NCBI GenBank assembly: GCA_024305405.1
Contig: JAKNDB010000092.1
Coordinates: forward strand, 1,209,501 to 1,273,500
Direction: 5' to 3'
DNA: 64,000 bases
Source of the DNA: Dirofilaria immitis
Lineage: Eukaryota > Nematoda > Chromadorea > Rhabditida > Onchocercidae
Of this stretch, positions 39,299 to 52,695 are shown piece after piece. Each line of letters begins with the position of its first letter. Within the stretch, counting starts at the first letter, position 1. The position numbers and the translations under genes were made by a program. The notes under the pieces were generated by a model, which was not told where the DNA came from, did not search any database, and was given only the letters and a program-made list of their open reading frames with translations.

Positions 39299-42200
39299 TC
39301 TGATAAGACATTATTTAAACCAATAAAAAAACTGAAGTTCCAAATATTTTGAAAAGAAATGCTTATTCGTTTTCGGGATGTCATTTGATTCAGATATTAA
39401 AATATTTACATTTGAATATTTTGAAGGAGACTAATCGGAAAATATGGTATTAGTCCAAATAATTACATATAGGAATGGAAATTTCATATTATAGACTAAA
39501 CACTAGAGAATGTTGCATTTCATAAATCTTTTACTGCGGAAGCTACGCAGTAGTTTCCGATATTGATGTCATTGCTTTTCGAATTAGAACGGAATAATCT
39601 TCTATAATCCACTTCATGAAGACGAATGAGCATTGGACGTACAATTCAATCTAAATAAAATGACACTCTAGAAAACAAAAGTCTACCGTAAACATTGCTA
39701 AGAGAGACATTATTAAGCAGTAAAAGCTCCAGAGCAGAATATCGAATGAGAGTAACTTTTCAATGCCAGAATTTCGATCATTTTATTTCTAACGCGAAAT
39801 CTTAGCACTTAATTATTAAAAATCATTTAAGGATAGTTCTATTCGTTCTTCCACATCCAGCATTACCATTATTAACAGAACCAGAAATGAAGAACATTAT
39901 GGAGTCAAGCGATCGTGAGAAATGAAGAGAAGAGAGAAGGAAATGATATCACATCAGATGTCATGAGTTTGATTCCTTCTGATCAATAAATCAATTTCAT
40001 TAGATAAAAATTTAGTTTCATAGAGATGAGAAATAATATCTATTCATTACAGTGAACTATCGGAATCATTCCTGTCGTGAGAGTTTTAATCTTTTATTTC
40101 GTGAATAAGTAGAGACCATATATAGAGTATTTCTCTAGCGTAACGAATCGTCAGATAATTTTTAATCTCGTCTACTACTATAGTTTCTACCAGCACAATG
40201 CAACAAAGATATTCTTTGTTAAAATTAAAAATGAAATATAATTAAAAAATAAGATATCGTTGGTAGAAACTGCTCACGAAGTAACCAAATGCAACGAATG
40301 ATCTATCCAACGAATAATGTGTGGTGAAAAATTTCTTCCCTTTTTCTATGCTGCAACAAGGTACACAGAGTTGCAAATTCTTCATTTTCACTTAAGTTCC
40401 AATTGTTGCCAAGGACAAATTCCAAAGCCACCAATCTCAAACTTAGGTAATTAAACCATAATACAATAAGTCTCACAACACATCAATTACAAGATCAAGT
40501 ATTCAATAAAACAATTTTAATAACGATAAAATTAGTTAAGGAAAAGGAGATTAAATAACGCCCAATCGCCTAAATAAAATATATTCTTTATAGTGGTTTG
40601 CTGTTGGATCCTGATATGGTTGTAAACGTAAGAATAAAGAGGAGCTTTCTTATAGAATAGAAATTAAGAAATTATAGCTCATAGACAAAGGCGAAACATT
40701 TTTAGCTTACATCTTGCATTGTACAACTGACTTCTCCTCTGATTTTAGCGATGGTCATATTTTCTTTTATCACGGAATTTTTCGTAATTAATATATATTT
40801 CGTAATTAATTTGCGACATAGCGATCCATGTTTAAAAAAATTCCATTCCCACCGTTATGTAAGCACGGCTATCTCATGAGAATAGGCTTTGTTATAATAG
40901 CGGAAGCATTTATATGTGAATTAGTTTACGGTATCTACTGTTGAAGATAAACTTGGTAATAGGGAACAAAGATAAAATGATTCATTACATCATACATCGT
41001 AACATTCATTAACATTACGTGATAATTTTATGCAGGTTATAACTTGAGATTATTTATTTAGGATTAATTTTGGGAATTTAACATGACTAGATTAAGATTT
41101 TAGTTATTTATTTGTTTTGGAAATTTTATATCATAATTAATCAATTTCATATTACAAATTGGTTGGTACTTATTACATAGTGCAAAAATATTTTGGTACC
41201 TCAATTTATAGTCTAAATATTTTTATATATCTTTTTAATATTATTACAAAAAATATTTATTAATTTTTTTATTCCGATTATTCTCTTTAAAATTGCTCCG
41301 TAATCGACAAATAATACTCTGATTTTCGTTTAAATAGTGCAAAATTATTTTAATTATTCCAAAATTAGATGAAATTTTGTTTTAATGCATAATTTTGTAT
41401 GAACTGATAATGAAAAGAAAAAAATCTAATTCTACGAATCTGAAAATACATCAAAGTATGCTGGTATCATAGCTGATGATAAAGGACTGGATGAAACAGC
41501 AGCCGAATAAACTAATTCATGGAAGCGAAAAATGCGAGAAATACAAATAAAAATGTTTTTTCAAGCCGATATTAATTTCTCATTATTTTTATCTTAACCG
41601 CAAATTTAACATGCCTTTCTAATATTTTTGTATCATACGAGACGTATAATACATGATTAACTGCATGGAAAATAAATAGATATATGATTTAGAAATTAAA
41701 ATTACATTGAGTTATAATGATATAGTGCTACACTTTCATGATACTTTCATGATGAATATATCTTGCTTACACTGTCTGTGTAACATAATGCAGGCGTATT
41801 TTCTTTAAAGTGAATGTAATGTCCTTTAATAGAAGTGCATTTAAATAAAAATTGTTTGCGGTCTGAGAATGAAATTATGAAAATGAAATTTCATGACTTT
41901 CTATAAAATCCGAAACATTGGTAATTGAAAAAAATATTTGGCATTGTTACTGACCGGTTTTTTCATTTCTTGCATCAAAGTAATGAAGCCATGATAGAGT
42001 AAAAGGCTTACCATTGATCGAAATAATAATACCAGACAGAAACAGTATCATTTGAAAAGTAGCGACTTTTTATGGGTCGGTGATTGGTTAATGGCCAAGC
42101 AGAAATAGACTAGGCCATTCCTGTGAAGACTTTTCACCGAGCATATGAAGAAAGGAATGTAATGAAATTTGAATATTTTCCTTTTTCCTCCTTCTTAACG

Positions 42201-42325
42201 TTTATCCTTATTGCAATCTGCATCACTCATCAATATCATTGCTATTCATTCCTACTTTTTTCGTGTTTCTACTGATAATTTATCGCTGATCTTCCTATAA
42301 GAATCATTATTTAATAACATCTTAA
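39299..42325. other. mostly gene-free stretch upstream of the channel gene
   Basis: Contains one possible terminal exon (39838-39915, open in two frames), then about 2.4 kb with no supported feature. This should include the promoter of the ligand-gated channel gene. A minor duplicated word TTTCGTAATTAAT is at about 40769-40811. Confidence 0.45.
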
Positions 42326-45300
42326 ATGGATTTATATCTCATTTTTTTGATGCTGGTGTTTTCTAGCAATACGGAAATAAATGCTTACCACTTAACCAAA
42401 TATGATTATGAACAGGTAACTGATTATTTATCCAACATTTTTTTTCCATTTATTAGTATCAGTAGTCCTTCGATCCTTCAAAATATTTCATTAGGATTGA
42501 AGAGATGAATAATAACACAATAATAGAATTAATAGAGATGTGTGAGAACATGAATATCTTAGAAGATTCAAGCGAATGAATAAAATACTGTCAACAAGTG
42601 TGATAATGCTTTGCCAAAAACTTTTAATTTTATTTAGCTAACGAATTAATCAAGTTGAAACCATAATGGAAGATAAAAGGAAGTCGTAGCTCTCACACGG
42701 TTACCGATTATCATTCTATAAATTACAAAAAAATTTTAAATTTTCATTAAAAAAATTGGTTAACTGATCTCTAATGCATATTATAGTACTTTTAAGGTGA
42801 TGACGAAAGTTCGAAGAAAACGTGAGGAGATTACGACACGATATCAGGCTGCTAACAGTTCAAGAACAGTACCGAAAACAATAACACCGTTAAAGTCGCT
42901 TGAATTGAAGCAACTGACAGAGCAAAATTGCGAAACAAATAATGATGATACCTTAGCTAAAGTAAAACATTCTTCCAAAAATTCTTGAAAAACTGTGTCC
43001 ATACGAGATAAGATTAACTGTTTGTTCAGTTTATCACCGGTTATTTATGATATTTCATTCGTCATTTTACAATAGTTAACTTTCTTAGTTCTCAGATTAA
43101 GTAGAAATTCAAAAGAATACAAAACGATCAAATCAATTACAATTTATTTAAAGTTTAGAAGGTAATTGCGCAGAAATTGTAGGATTCAATAGTGTAATCA
43201 AAAATGATGTATCATAGAATTTCATTCTGCATCACTGAAGTCTGAAATAATTAGATCATGTTATTGTTATGTAAACATGTGATACCTTGTAACGCAACAA
43301 TTCCTGGTAAGGATGACAATAAAGTAGAAAAAGAATAATGATTTGATGAGGAATTGATAATATCAAGGGAATAGGACAGTGGAAAGGAATGAAAGGAAAA
43401 AAATAATAAATTAGTCGAAACATCAATTTTTAACTCATAAAGTAAGGCAGATAGTCAATATTTTTTTGCATTAGATCTTTCACTCTTTCAATTAATTTTA
43501 ATAAATTGAAATTTATTTCAAGTCAGTATTGGAGCATCTAATGCTTTCGTATGATCGTAAAACGGTGCCTGTTGCGGAAGGTGTTAACGTGAAAGTTGAT
43601 TTAATTGTTCAAGCTATTTCTAGTATATCCGAAATGACTGCTAGTTTTACTGCAGATGTGTTTTTAGTCAAATTTGGCTTGACCCTGGATTGGCATTCGA
43701 AAATGTTACCAAGTACGTTATTATTCTTAATTCTTGGAAAATTTTAAAGATTTCGTATAAATAAAGATAAAATAGAATGATTTCAGAAGTCGTTTTTCTT
43801 TTTTTGTTTTTGATACCAATATTGCAGATGTTTGGCTAATTTAACGCTCAGCCATCGCACTATCGATGATATTTGGTTGCCCAATGTGTGTTTTCAGAAC
43901 AGTAAATCTACTTCAATACATAGTAGTCCGACACCAAACATATTTCTTTTAATTTATCCTAATGGTACAATTTGGGTCAATTATCGGGTAAAGGTATCAA
44001 TTTATTAATTCGTCATACTGTGGTATACAGTAGACGTAATATTCAATTGCGTCTAATGCGAATACTAATTATTGAGGAATTAAAAAGAATTAAGAAGAAG
44101 ATGAGATTTAGAAATTTAAAAAGTTTCAAAAAATATTCAACTTTCATTATTATTATTACTAATAGAAGTAATTCTGCCTACTTTTAATATTTGGCAATAA
44201 ATCTGGTAATAGGTAGAAGCACCGTGTGAGTTAGATATGTCATCTTTCCCGATGGATGTGCAACGATGCACTATGACCTTCGAATCTTATTCCTTTAATG
44301 TTGGTCGTGTACGATTAGATTGGTTCGAAACAGCTGTCATTTTGGATTTACAGGTTTCTCGTTAATCATTTCAAATATTGCATGTTGCAATTTTATTATT
44401 GTGTATGGAAATTTTTTGTTATTTTAATTTTAGCTGAATTAAACTATAAAACTTCGAAAAATTATACATTGTGTTTATCTTAACTATTAACAGTTCATAT
44501 GTACTATTGGGATTTTCAAGTTATCCATTTATATATTTCTTATTATATTTATATTGCGCAAGTCAGAAAAGGTCTCTAAATGGATTTTATTAAAATGATA
44601 ATTACAGTATCAATCTATTGTGTACAATTCATTTAACAACAATAAGCAGATGCAATCGATGTTAATAATAATTAGTGATAATAATATTGCTACAGAATTA
44701 AAATATTAAAATATTATTTCCAATTCTCTTCTTATAATCTTTGAGAAAATTCGCGCGTAATTCATCAAAAACTGTTAAAAGGCTGAAAAAGGCAATACTT
44801 AATTTCCAGGAAAACTGCCGGATTTTGAATTAACAACTTATGCATGGCAAAAGCAACAATTTTATTATCCAGCAGGACAATGGGATCAATTGAAAGCAAC
44901 CTTTTATTTTCGTAGAACTTACGGCTATTACATTTTACAGCTATATATGCCAACATATGCATCTGTCTTCATTAGGTATATTGCCAAAATATAAATTAAC
45001 ATTTATTTAACTGAAAAAGTAATGTAGCAGTTTCTTATCACTACATTGCTATTTTTTGAATTTTAACAAATACATGAGAAATTCGCATATTTCACTTCTG
45101 ATTTTCCACTCTTGTTTCTCAACGAATTCTTACTCTTCTTCGATGCATCATGAATGATGGGAAGAATATGAAAAATCTTAAAATTTTGTCCTTTGCTACA
45201 ACTTCAACTTTTTCTATATTTTATTCGCTATGCTTCAGAATGAGATAATATATTTATGTAAATCCTTTATTTACCAAAAAAAAGGAGAAATCCAGGAAGT

Positions 45301-47956
45301 AAGTCCAAATTTCACGCAATTTGCCGAAGTTCTTATTGATTTGCATATCTTTTGGCGAGCAGTTGTTAACGAAATTTTCTTTTGTTGCTAAAATTTCATT
45401 TGAAAGTAAAAAAATCATCAAATTTGATTTGCTCACTAAAAATTTTTTGTTCTTTTATTAAATTGATACTAATAGAAATATCATATTTTTTTGATTTAAA
45501 ATTATTTTAATAAATGCCCGAATCCGATCTAGCAAAAGACGATCGGTCTAGAAGAAACTTAGGTTAAGCAAGCGCTCATTTCATAAGAAGGAAAGGTCAT
45601 TCATTTTGTAATGACAGTTCAACTTGTAATTACAATACTGTAATTCTTCATTGTTGAATATGTTGCTGCTTATAATATCATTTTCAAAGTCAGAAAATGC
45701 TATATAGAAAAAAATATGTTAATTTTTCAAATTATGAATTCCAAAGAGATTAACGATTAGCATTTAGATTTATTTTTGAAACAAAATTCGACTTGAATCC
45801 TTACATTTTTAAACCAAAATTCTATTTTTTAAAACTGGTTTTTATCATTTTTTTCGCAATTGAGTTCAGTGTTTTGATGCAAGAAAATCCACAATTTCAG
45901 ATTTGGTGTATTCAAGTTTTGATTTCAAATAATCATTTTAAAAATTAGATTTCAATTATATGAAAAGAATATTTTATTCTTTCAGCTGGATAGCATTCTG
46001 GCTCGATCCAAAATGCTTGCCAGGCCGGATCACTCTTGGTGTATCCTCTCTGATGGCGCTTACATTTCAGGTTTTTTTATTTTAAGCAATGATTCTAAAA
46101 TTTGTTTTGACTGAAAATGTAGCAATTGAAATTTTGACCTAAATTTCTAATTCTTTTTCGTCAATCCCAAGCTCTGAGGTAGTCAATTGATAAAAAATTA
46201 TGTTTCAGTATGGCAACGTGGCTCGAAGCCTACCGAAGGTTTCTTATGTGAAAGCAATGGATGTTTGGATATTTGCATCCATGGTGAATCTTGGCTAAAT
46301 TCTATTCCATTCTAATCTTTTGCTAAAAATTTTTATCTGACATGGCATTTCACTCCACTTCATTATGAATGTCAATCAAGAATTGAATTTGATAAGGATC
46401 ATTAATCATTGCCACTTGCGATGAAATAGTTTTGGTTGCTTTAGGGATTTATATTTTTTCATTGGTTGAATTAGCTATTGTTGGATATGTGGATAAAATA
46501 ACAGAGAAGAAAAATGACTGGCAAAAGAAATTCGCAGAGAAAATTGAAAGGCAGAAAAATCACATCGAATGCAACCATCAAACGAAAGCTCGAAAAAGGC
46601 AAGCTGAAAATTTAAGTACTATTCATCTTTTGATCGTAAATTGTCATATTGTATAAAATATTCAATTTCATACGATATTCAATTTTTTTAACTTTATTTC
46701 ATTTGTTTTTCCCAGCGATGTGAAGCTTAAATGCGACAACATTATTTTGTAAACTTTAAGCAATCTAGCTATCTTTAATGTTTTCTATTTTTTGGACATT
46801 TTTTAATTAATACTTCTGATGATTGAATAGAATAAAAGAAAGGACGTTATATCCGAATGTTACAAGTGAGTAGTTGAAATAAGATGAAAGGTTAAGATAT
46901 TTCAACATCCATTTCTAATTTATTTGTTTTGAAATTAATAGAAATCAATAGGTAACCAAATTAAAACAATTTATTTTACTCGCCCAATATTATCGAAAAT
47001 GAGCCGTTGAAGTGCTCAAAAATACGTGATCGTGACCTAGACCGCTGTGAGATAAGAAGCGTTGCAGTATTATAGATGAATTTTCTATTTATCATACTTG
47101 TTTTAAAATAAAATGAATTGAACTTTTCTAGTTTTCTCTCTTTTACAACAAAATTATTTTAGAGAATTTAAAATAACAATTTTTGGAACTAAATGTTGAA
47201 TATAGCGGCATAATTTCGAAGAATTAGAAGTATGTAATAGTTCTAGCATTAATAAATTAATTGTTATCAAATCACATTTAAGAAATCGAAATAATTACAA
47301 ACGCAAAATATCATCGGAAACACAAGAAGTAACATCGAATGCAAGCGATGCTCAAAGATCACAGAATTGCTATCGTGATTTGTTGAATATGACGAATATA
47401 CCGAAGTGGTCAAAGAATGAATGGACGGGCGAAAAGGTTTCCAATCATTTATTTCAAATAAGTTTGCATAAAATTTTTGAATTTATTTACACATGTCACA
47501 TATAGATAATAATCATCATCCTCGAATTATGGTACCTATTGTCATATCGATCTTTCAATTAGGATTCATTTGAGATCTTTTATTTAACTTCATGATAAAG
47601 CTCACTTGAATATATGAAAAAAAATAGAAACAATAATCAAAACGATTTTAATGTTAACTCTTTCGATGAAATTTCATCATCAACAGAGTTTAGTGCAAGA
47701 AAAAGTTGAATATTTTTTGATTTATATAATTTTATTCATGATAATAATATTTTCAATGAATGAAACGAAATGTGAAATATTACATTTTCAGATTGATAAA
47801 CTTTGTCAGCTTATTTTTCCACTATTGTTTATATGTTTTAATTGCTTTTATTGGATATACTACACTGATAAATCGTCCAAACAAATGGAAAGATTGTTGG
47901 ATGATGCCAATTTTACTGGAGGATCTTTTCATCTAATGCAACGAAATATCGGATGA
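42326..47956 (+). CDS. Cys-loop ligand-gated anion channel subunit (ACC/LGC type), about 11 exons
   Basis: Subunit of a pentameric ligand-gated chloride channel in neuronal or muscle membrane. Exons: 42326-42415, 42797-42961, 43523-43707, 43828-43993, 44213-44353 (or -44360), 44810-44975, 45986-46070, 46209-46283, 46445-46615, 47283-47436, 47792-47956; roughly 520 residues. Seen: signal peptide ([16 protein letters not shown]); extracellular strands with [14 protein letters not shown] and [14 protein letters not shown]; the Cys loop [15 protein letters not shown] (13 residues between cysteines); M1 [21 protein letters not shown]2 [27 protein letters not shown] before M3; M3 [10 protein letters not shown]; a basic intracellular loop; M4 [18 protein letters not shown]. 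The PGR before M2 and the KVSYVKA-DVW string fit the nematode acetylcholine-gated chloride (ACC) and related LGC branch rather than cation channels; the ligand is inferred. Exons 3 and 9 each lack one base at a homopolymer (43670-43675; 46454-46459), and exon 6 may too. The exon 9 to 10 phase is unresolved. Confidence 0.88.
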
Positions 47957-50900
47957 TTTTTTTTTTCGATAATGAAAATGAATTAGATAGAGGAAAAAAG
48001 GTCAAGAAATTTTAAAAAATGTATTATTATAATTCTTCGTAATTACGAAATTATAATCACTACTTTTATTATCCAGAAATCTCGGAGGAAATATGTAATA
48101 TCTTATTTACTTAAACTTCTAATAGGATTTTTCTATATACAGGCCAAAAAAGTATTAGAAAAAATGATAAAATCCCCGTCAAATATGACCAAAAATTTAA
48201 CATTGCATCTAGTTTTACCTTCAAATTTATTTATTATGAAACATTTGATCATTATTACGTAAAGATTAGAAAACTTCTGATGCAAATAAAATTATCCGTT
48301 TTAATTCTTTGCTGATTTATAATAAATATTATCACTGTTGTAATAATTTATGTATCTATACATTGCTTAAATTATCCGTGTTGAAAGAAAAGAAAGGATG
48401 GTAATTGAATATAATTGAAGTATTTTATTGAATGTATACGACTGATATACACTATTTCTTCTTTCCACTTCTAAGGCAGAAGTATCTATCGATTGATCAA
48501 GATATTTTTCATTAATTTATTAAATTGTCGAAATAAACATATAATAGACATTTAAGACTGAAAATATCTGAATAAATATGATTAAATTGTGAAGCTTAAA
48601 TTTGTTTAGATTGTTCCAATCCTTTCGTCATCTAATATTCTTGCTACATTTTTTTAATTTAATAGGGAATATTTTGTGTTGCATTTTGATGAGTTCTAGG
48701 ATCTCAGTTTTGTATTTTTTAAATTTTTAAACAGTTATGTTTTAGCTACGTATCATTTCCGAGTAATCGTATGTAATTCAGTTTCAAACCAATTATTGAC
48801 TGATATCATAGCTATAGTAATTAATTATTTATGTTGAAATATTCGGATTTTTGACTAAAAGTTATGAAATATTTCATCAAAGAGACGACGCATTATTGTA
48901 ACATTGTTGACATCGACACTTCTGCCATTGCCAATATTTTTATACCAAACATCGGAATGTTGTAATAATACTTGTAAATAAAGTGATGACTTTAAATATC
49001 AGAAATTGTTTGTTAAATTTTTGGCATTCCACTATTTTGGTTGCCAGCATAAACATCACTGAATCACTTAAAAACAGCGGAAGGACATGAATAAAGTTAG
49101 ATTTAAATAAATTTAATTAAAAAGTATTTTTACTTTTTCCATTCAATAAATATTCATTTCATTGGAAAAAAATATTACACTTTCTAATTAATATCGGGTT
49201 CTCTGCAGATTTTTATCCATTTGTTTATTTACCTTGGGTATCTCTTGGGCAAAATATTATATCCTATTTCGGCATGGCACTAAACTTAACTTAGTACAAT
49301 CGGTAATTTCCCTCTTCTTTCTCTTTCTTTTCATTATCACAGATGAGATATTTTGCTGTGAGTAAATAAAAAACAAAATATTATTTAGATCATTTCGGTT
49401 TCCTTTCTTATTTCCTGAAATAATCAATCACTTTATCAAAGTTATATTCTGATAAATATAGGAAATGAAAATAATCTGAAATTTCTTTGAATGGCAATAC
49501 TTCTGAAAACGAAAATGAGATTCAGTATGATCTATTTACATATAAATATTATCATTCTATGACAAATGTTGAATGAATGAAAAAACGAATGAAGAGATTA
49601 TGGAAAAGTTAAAAATTTAAAAATTAAATTTTTCCAGAAAATGTTGCACTGATGCAGAAACACAATTATCATCGTTATCATAACAACTTCAGCGTTTCCT
49701 TGTATTATCTTATTATTTGTTTTCAACAGTACATATTTTCGGAAGCAATAGCTCCTATCATTAAAAAGTAGAAAACATAGTTTCTATATTTTACTAATTC
49801 AATCAGTTGAAGGAAACTATTATCGCTTCTTGTAATCAAATTTTAAATATAAATTACTATTCGTTAACCATGTTCTACTTACTTCCTAAGTTTTATTCAA
49901 TCTTTTTTTTATTATTAAAATTTTGGTGCATAATAAATTTGAGTTACAAAATTATTCTCAGATCGAAAATCATTCATTTACGGAAGTCATAGTTTATCTA
50001 AGAGGAAACAAAGAACATTACTTACATAATTCCAATAATATGAATTGCTTCTTAGACGAAACCTGTTTCGTTGTTTGCTCATTAACCTATGGAAACAATA
50101 ATAACTTTAGTAAACCGGCCATTATTGTTGATAATTCAAGCGTTGGCATTTATATGATCACCTATGTTTATTTACTCATCTAGATTATGCTAAGAAAATT
50201 TATTAGTTTTGTTTACAAATCGGATATTTTCAGACCTATATGATTTTAATTCCAATTCAATGACTCATATAACTTTTGCTTTCGTTTTCTTTTTATTCAA
50301 ATTTGTTGATTGTTTAAATAAGTAGCTGTAGGCATGAAAAAAAACTTTTATTGCTTTGAAAATGAATCAATTAAGTGAAATGTGAAATGATAATGATAAT
50401 AACTACTAATTCAATAAAAATGATTATTACTTTTTAATGTATATTATGAATTATGAATTATCATTATATATATCGCAGAATCTGCTTTTTGAGCACACTA
50501 AAGCGATTCCTTAAACGATTATTTTAGACTTTGAATCAATAACTTTACTGGTTTAATAAATTTGTTCATTATAACGATCATTTCACAATATTGTCTTAAT
50601 TCTATCATTTCTGTTATTTCATCGTTTTGACTTCTTACTTCCGATTCATGAAACTAATCTTTAAAATAAAGCCTATAATCAAATGAAGTTCACCAATAAA
50701 AGGTATTGTGAAGTCGCTCTAGATTATTTAAAATATAAAGATATAAATTAGATCAAGAACGTTATGGTAGATAATTTAATTAATATTAGATATCACAAAT
50801 AATTTTTATATAAAAAAATAATAAAAATAGTGAAAAAATTAACATCGGTAATTTTCTTCTTTCATAAAATCCTTTGAGATTTCCTAAAGGGATCAGAATG

Positions 50901-52372
50901 TTATTATTGGGAAGAGGAATCTGAAAGATGTCCAAACGATAAGAGGTATCAGGTAATAGAGAATAGGAAGAGAAAAGATTGATGTTACAAAGTGCTTGAA
51001 AATTTATGAAGGTCTTTTTCTCATTGCAAATATTAATTAATTTTTAAATTTTTCAAATGGAATAAAAAATAAAAAGAAAATTAATTATTCTTTTTAGTAA
51101 AAGTAATTACTACATCAATTAACAGTATCTCTCAGTATGATAACATTCAATTAGGAAATTAGATCGTATGGTATTCGATGTATGATATTACAATCCCATC
51201 TGTAACTCATCCATCATTTTCTCTTTTTTATAAAATTAAAGCGAAAAAAGGAAAATAGTCTCACATTTACAGGTTGCATTGCTTTGAGTAATTATTACTT
51301 CTTCTCTTACTTTCATTCTTCTTTTCTTCATTTTCTACTTCATTTCGTACTTTGAAAACGATCGATTTTTGAATTTCGCAAATTTTCCACTATTTTTTGC
51401 TTTTCAAATTTACCATTTCCATTTTCTATATTATTATTTATTTTCTTTTAAATAATCAATAAAATTTATTCAAATTGAAACTTAAAATACCGAAACTTCG
51501 ATTTATATATATTCTCTGTCAAATACTGAAAGCATTTTTTTGTTTTCCTTTCTATACTATCTCATAAGAATGAATGAACTCACATAAGTTATTGCTGTAA
51601 AAATAATATTTAATTTTAGAAAAAAAAAAGATAGTAAAATAGAAATTTAATTGAAAAATCGAAATTCTATTACATACCCAATCAATTCGAATATTTGTCG
51701 TTCAGTTGATAGATAGATATTAAAGGATAAAAATATGAATTTCTGAGGGAACATTCTTTTTAATTCTTTTATTGTTGATCATATTTTCTCTCTTCCGTAT
51801 AAATAAATCTCTATGCCATATTTTACTTGATTCATTTTATTCATCCATTTCATCCATTTTATTCTATCCATCTACTTTTAAACATTTAAAATGTTTTCAT
51901 CATTTTTCAAACATACAATTTAATAGTATCTTCTCAACTAATACTATAAAATTAATAATTTGATTGTGGAAAACAGAAAAGAATTAATTTTATGGCCAAA
52001 TAATATCAATCATGAAGGAGGAGTTGAGAGGAATAGTTTTTCTCAAAAATGTAATAAATACATATAATTAACGTTAAAAATTCTCGTGTGGCTAATATTC
52101 GACTTTTTTTATCTCAACAAATTAGTGATAATACAATTTTGGAGGAAAACATGTAAAGAACAGAAAAGATAAAGGGAAAATATTTTATTGGTAATGATTA
52201 TAAATGATTACATTGAGCATCGTTGCCATTATTTTTATTATCATTGTCGTTATTAATCATAATTATCCCATAAATGACAATAATCCACTAAATTCTTTAT
52301 TATATATCTTTAACTTTTCATTGATTTAAAAAATAAATAAATTCTTTTTCATTCTAATTATTAAGTAATTTT

Positions 52373-52533
52373 AATTATCATATGATAACATTATATATAA
52401 AGGATGCTTATTATGGAAACAGGAAAAAAATATATAATTTGCTATCACATCCACTTATTTATGATAATTTAAAGATTTATGTCATGTTTTTGCTTTCTGA
52501 TGATAAATGTTATCATATGATAATAAGTATCCT
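52373..52533. repeat. fold-back repeat around TTATCATATGATAA
   Basis: AATTATCATATGATAACATT (about 52373-52392) and AGGATGCTTATTA (52401-52413) return in reverse complement as AATGTTATCATATGATAA and TAATAAGTATCCT at about 52506-52533. The core TTATCATATGATAA is itself a palindrome. Confidence 0.65.
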
Positions 52534-52536
52534 AAA

Positions 52537-52695
52537 GTGAAAGAATAATATGCTAAAGTTAGCATTTCCTGGATTAGTTATCTCAATTAGCTAGATGGAA
52601 CTGATATATATATGTATATACAGCAAATGAAAATATCGAATTTATTCTCATTATATTATCCAGGAAATGCTAACTTTAGCATATTATTCTCTCAC
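52537..52695. repeat. 38-bp inverted repeat with 83-bp loop
   Basis: Left arm 52537-52574 and right arm 52658-52695 are reverse complements with a single mismatch (core ATATGCTAAAGTTAGCAT). No transposase or other coding sequence is inside. The near-perfect arms suggest a young MITE-like insertion or hairpin, directly abutting the older fold-back on its left. Confidence 0.85.

Noticed and set aside
49807..50183. Two overlapping open frames of 61 and 86 codons
   Set aside because: No acceptor/donor arrangement, no protein resemblance, and base composition like the surrounding intergenic DNA.
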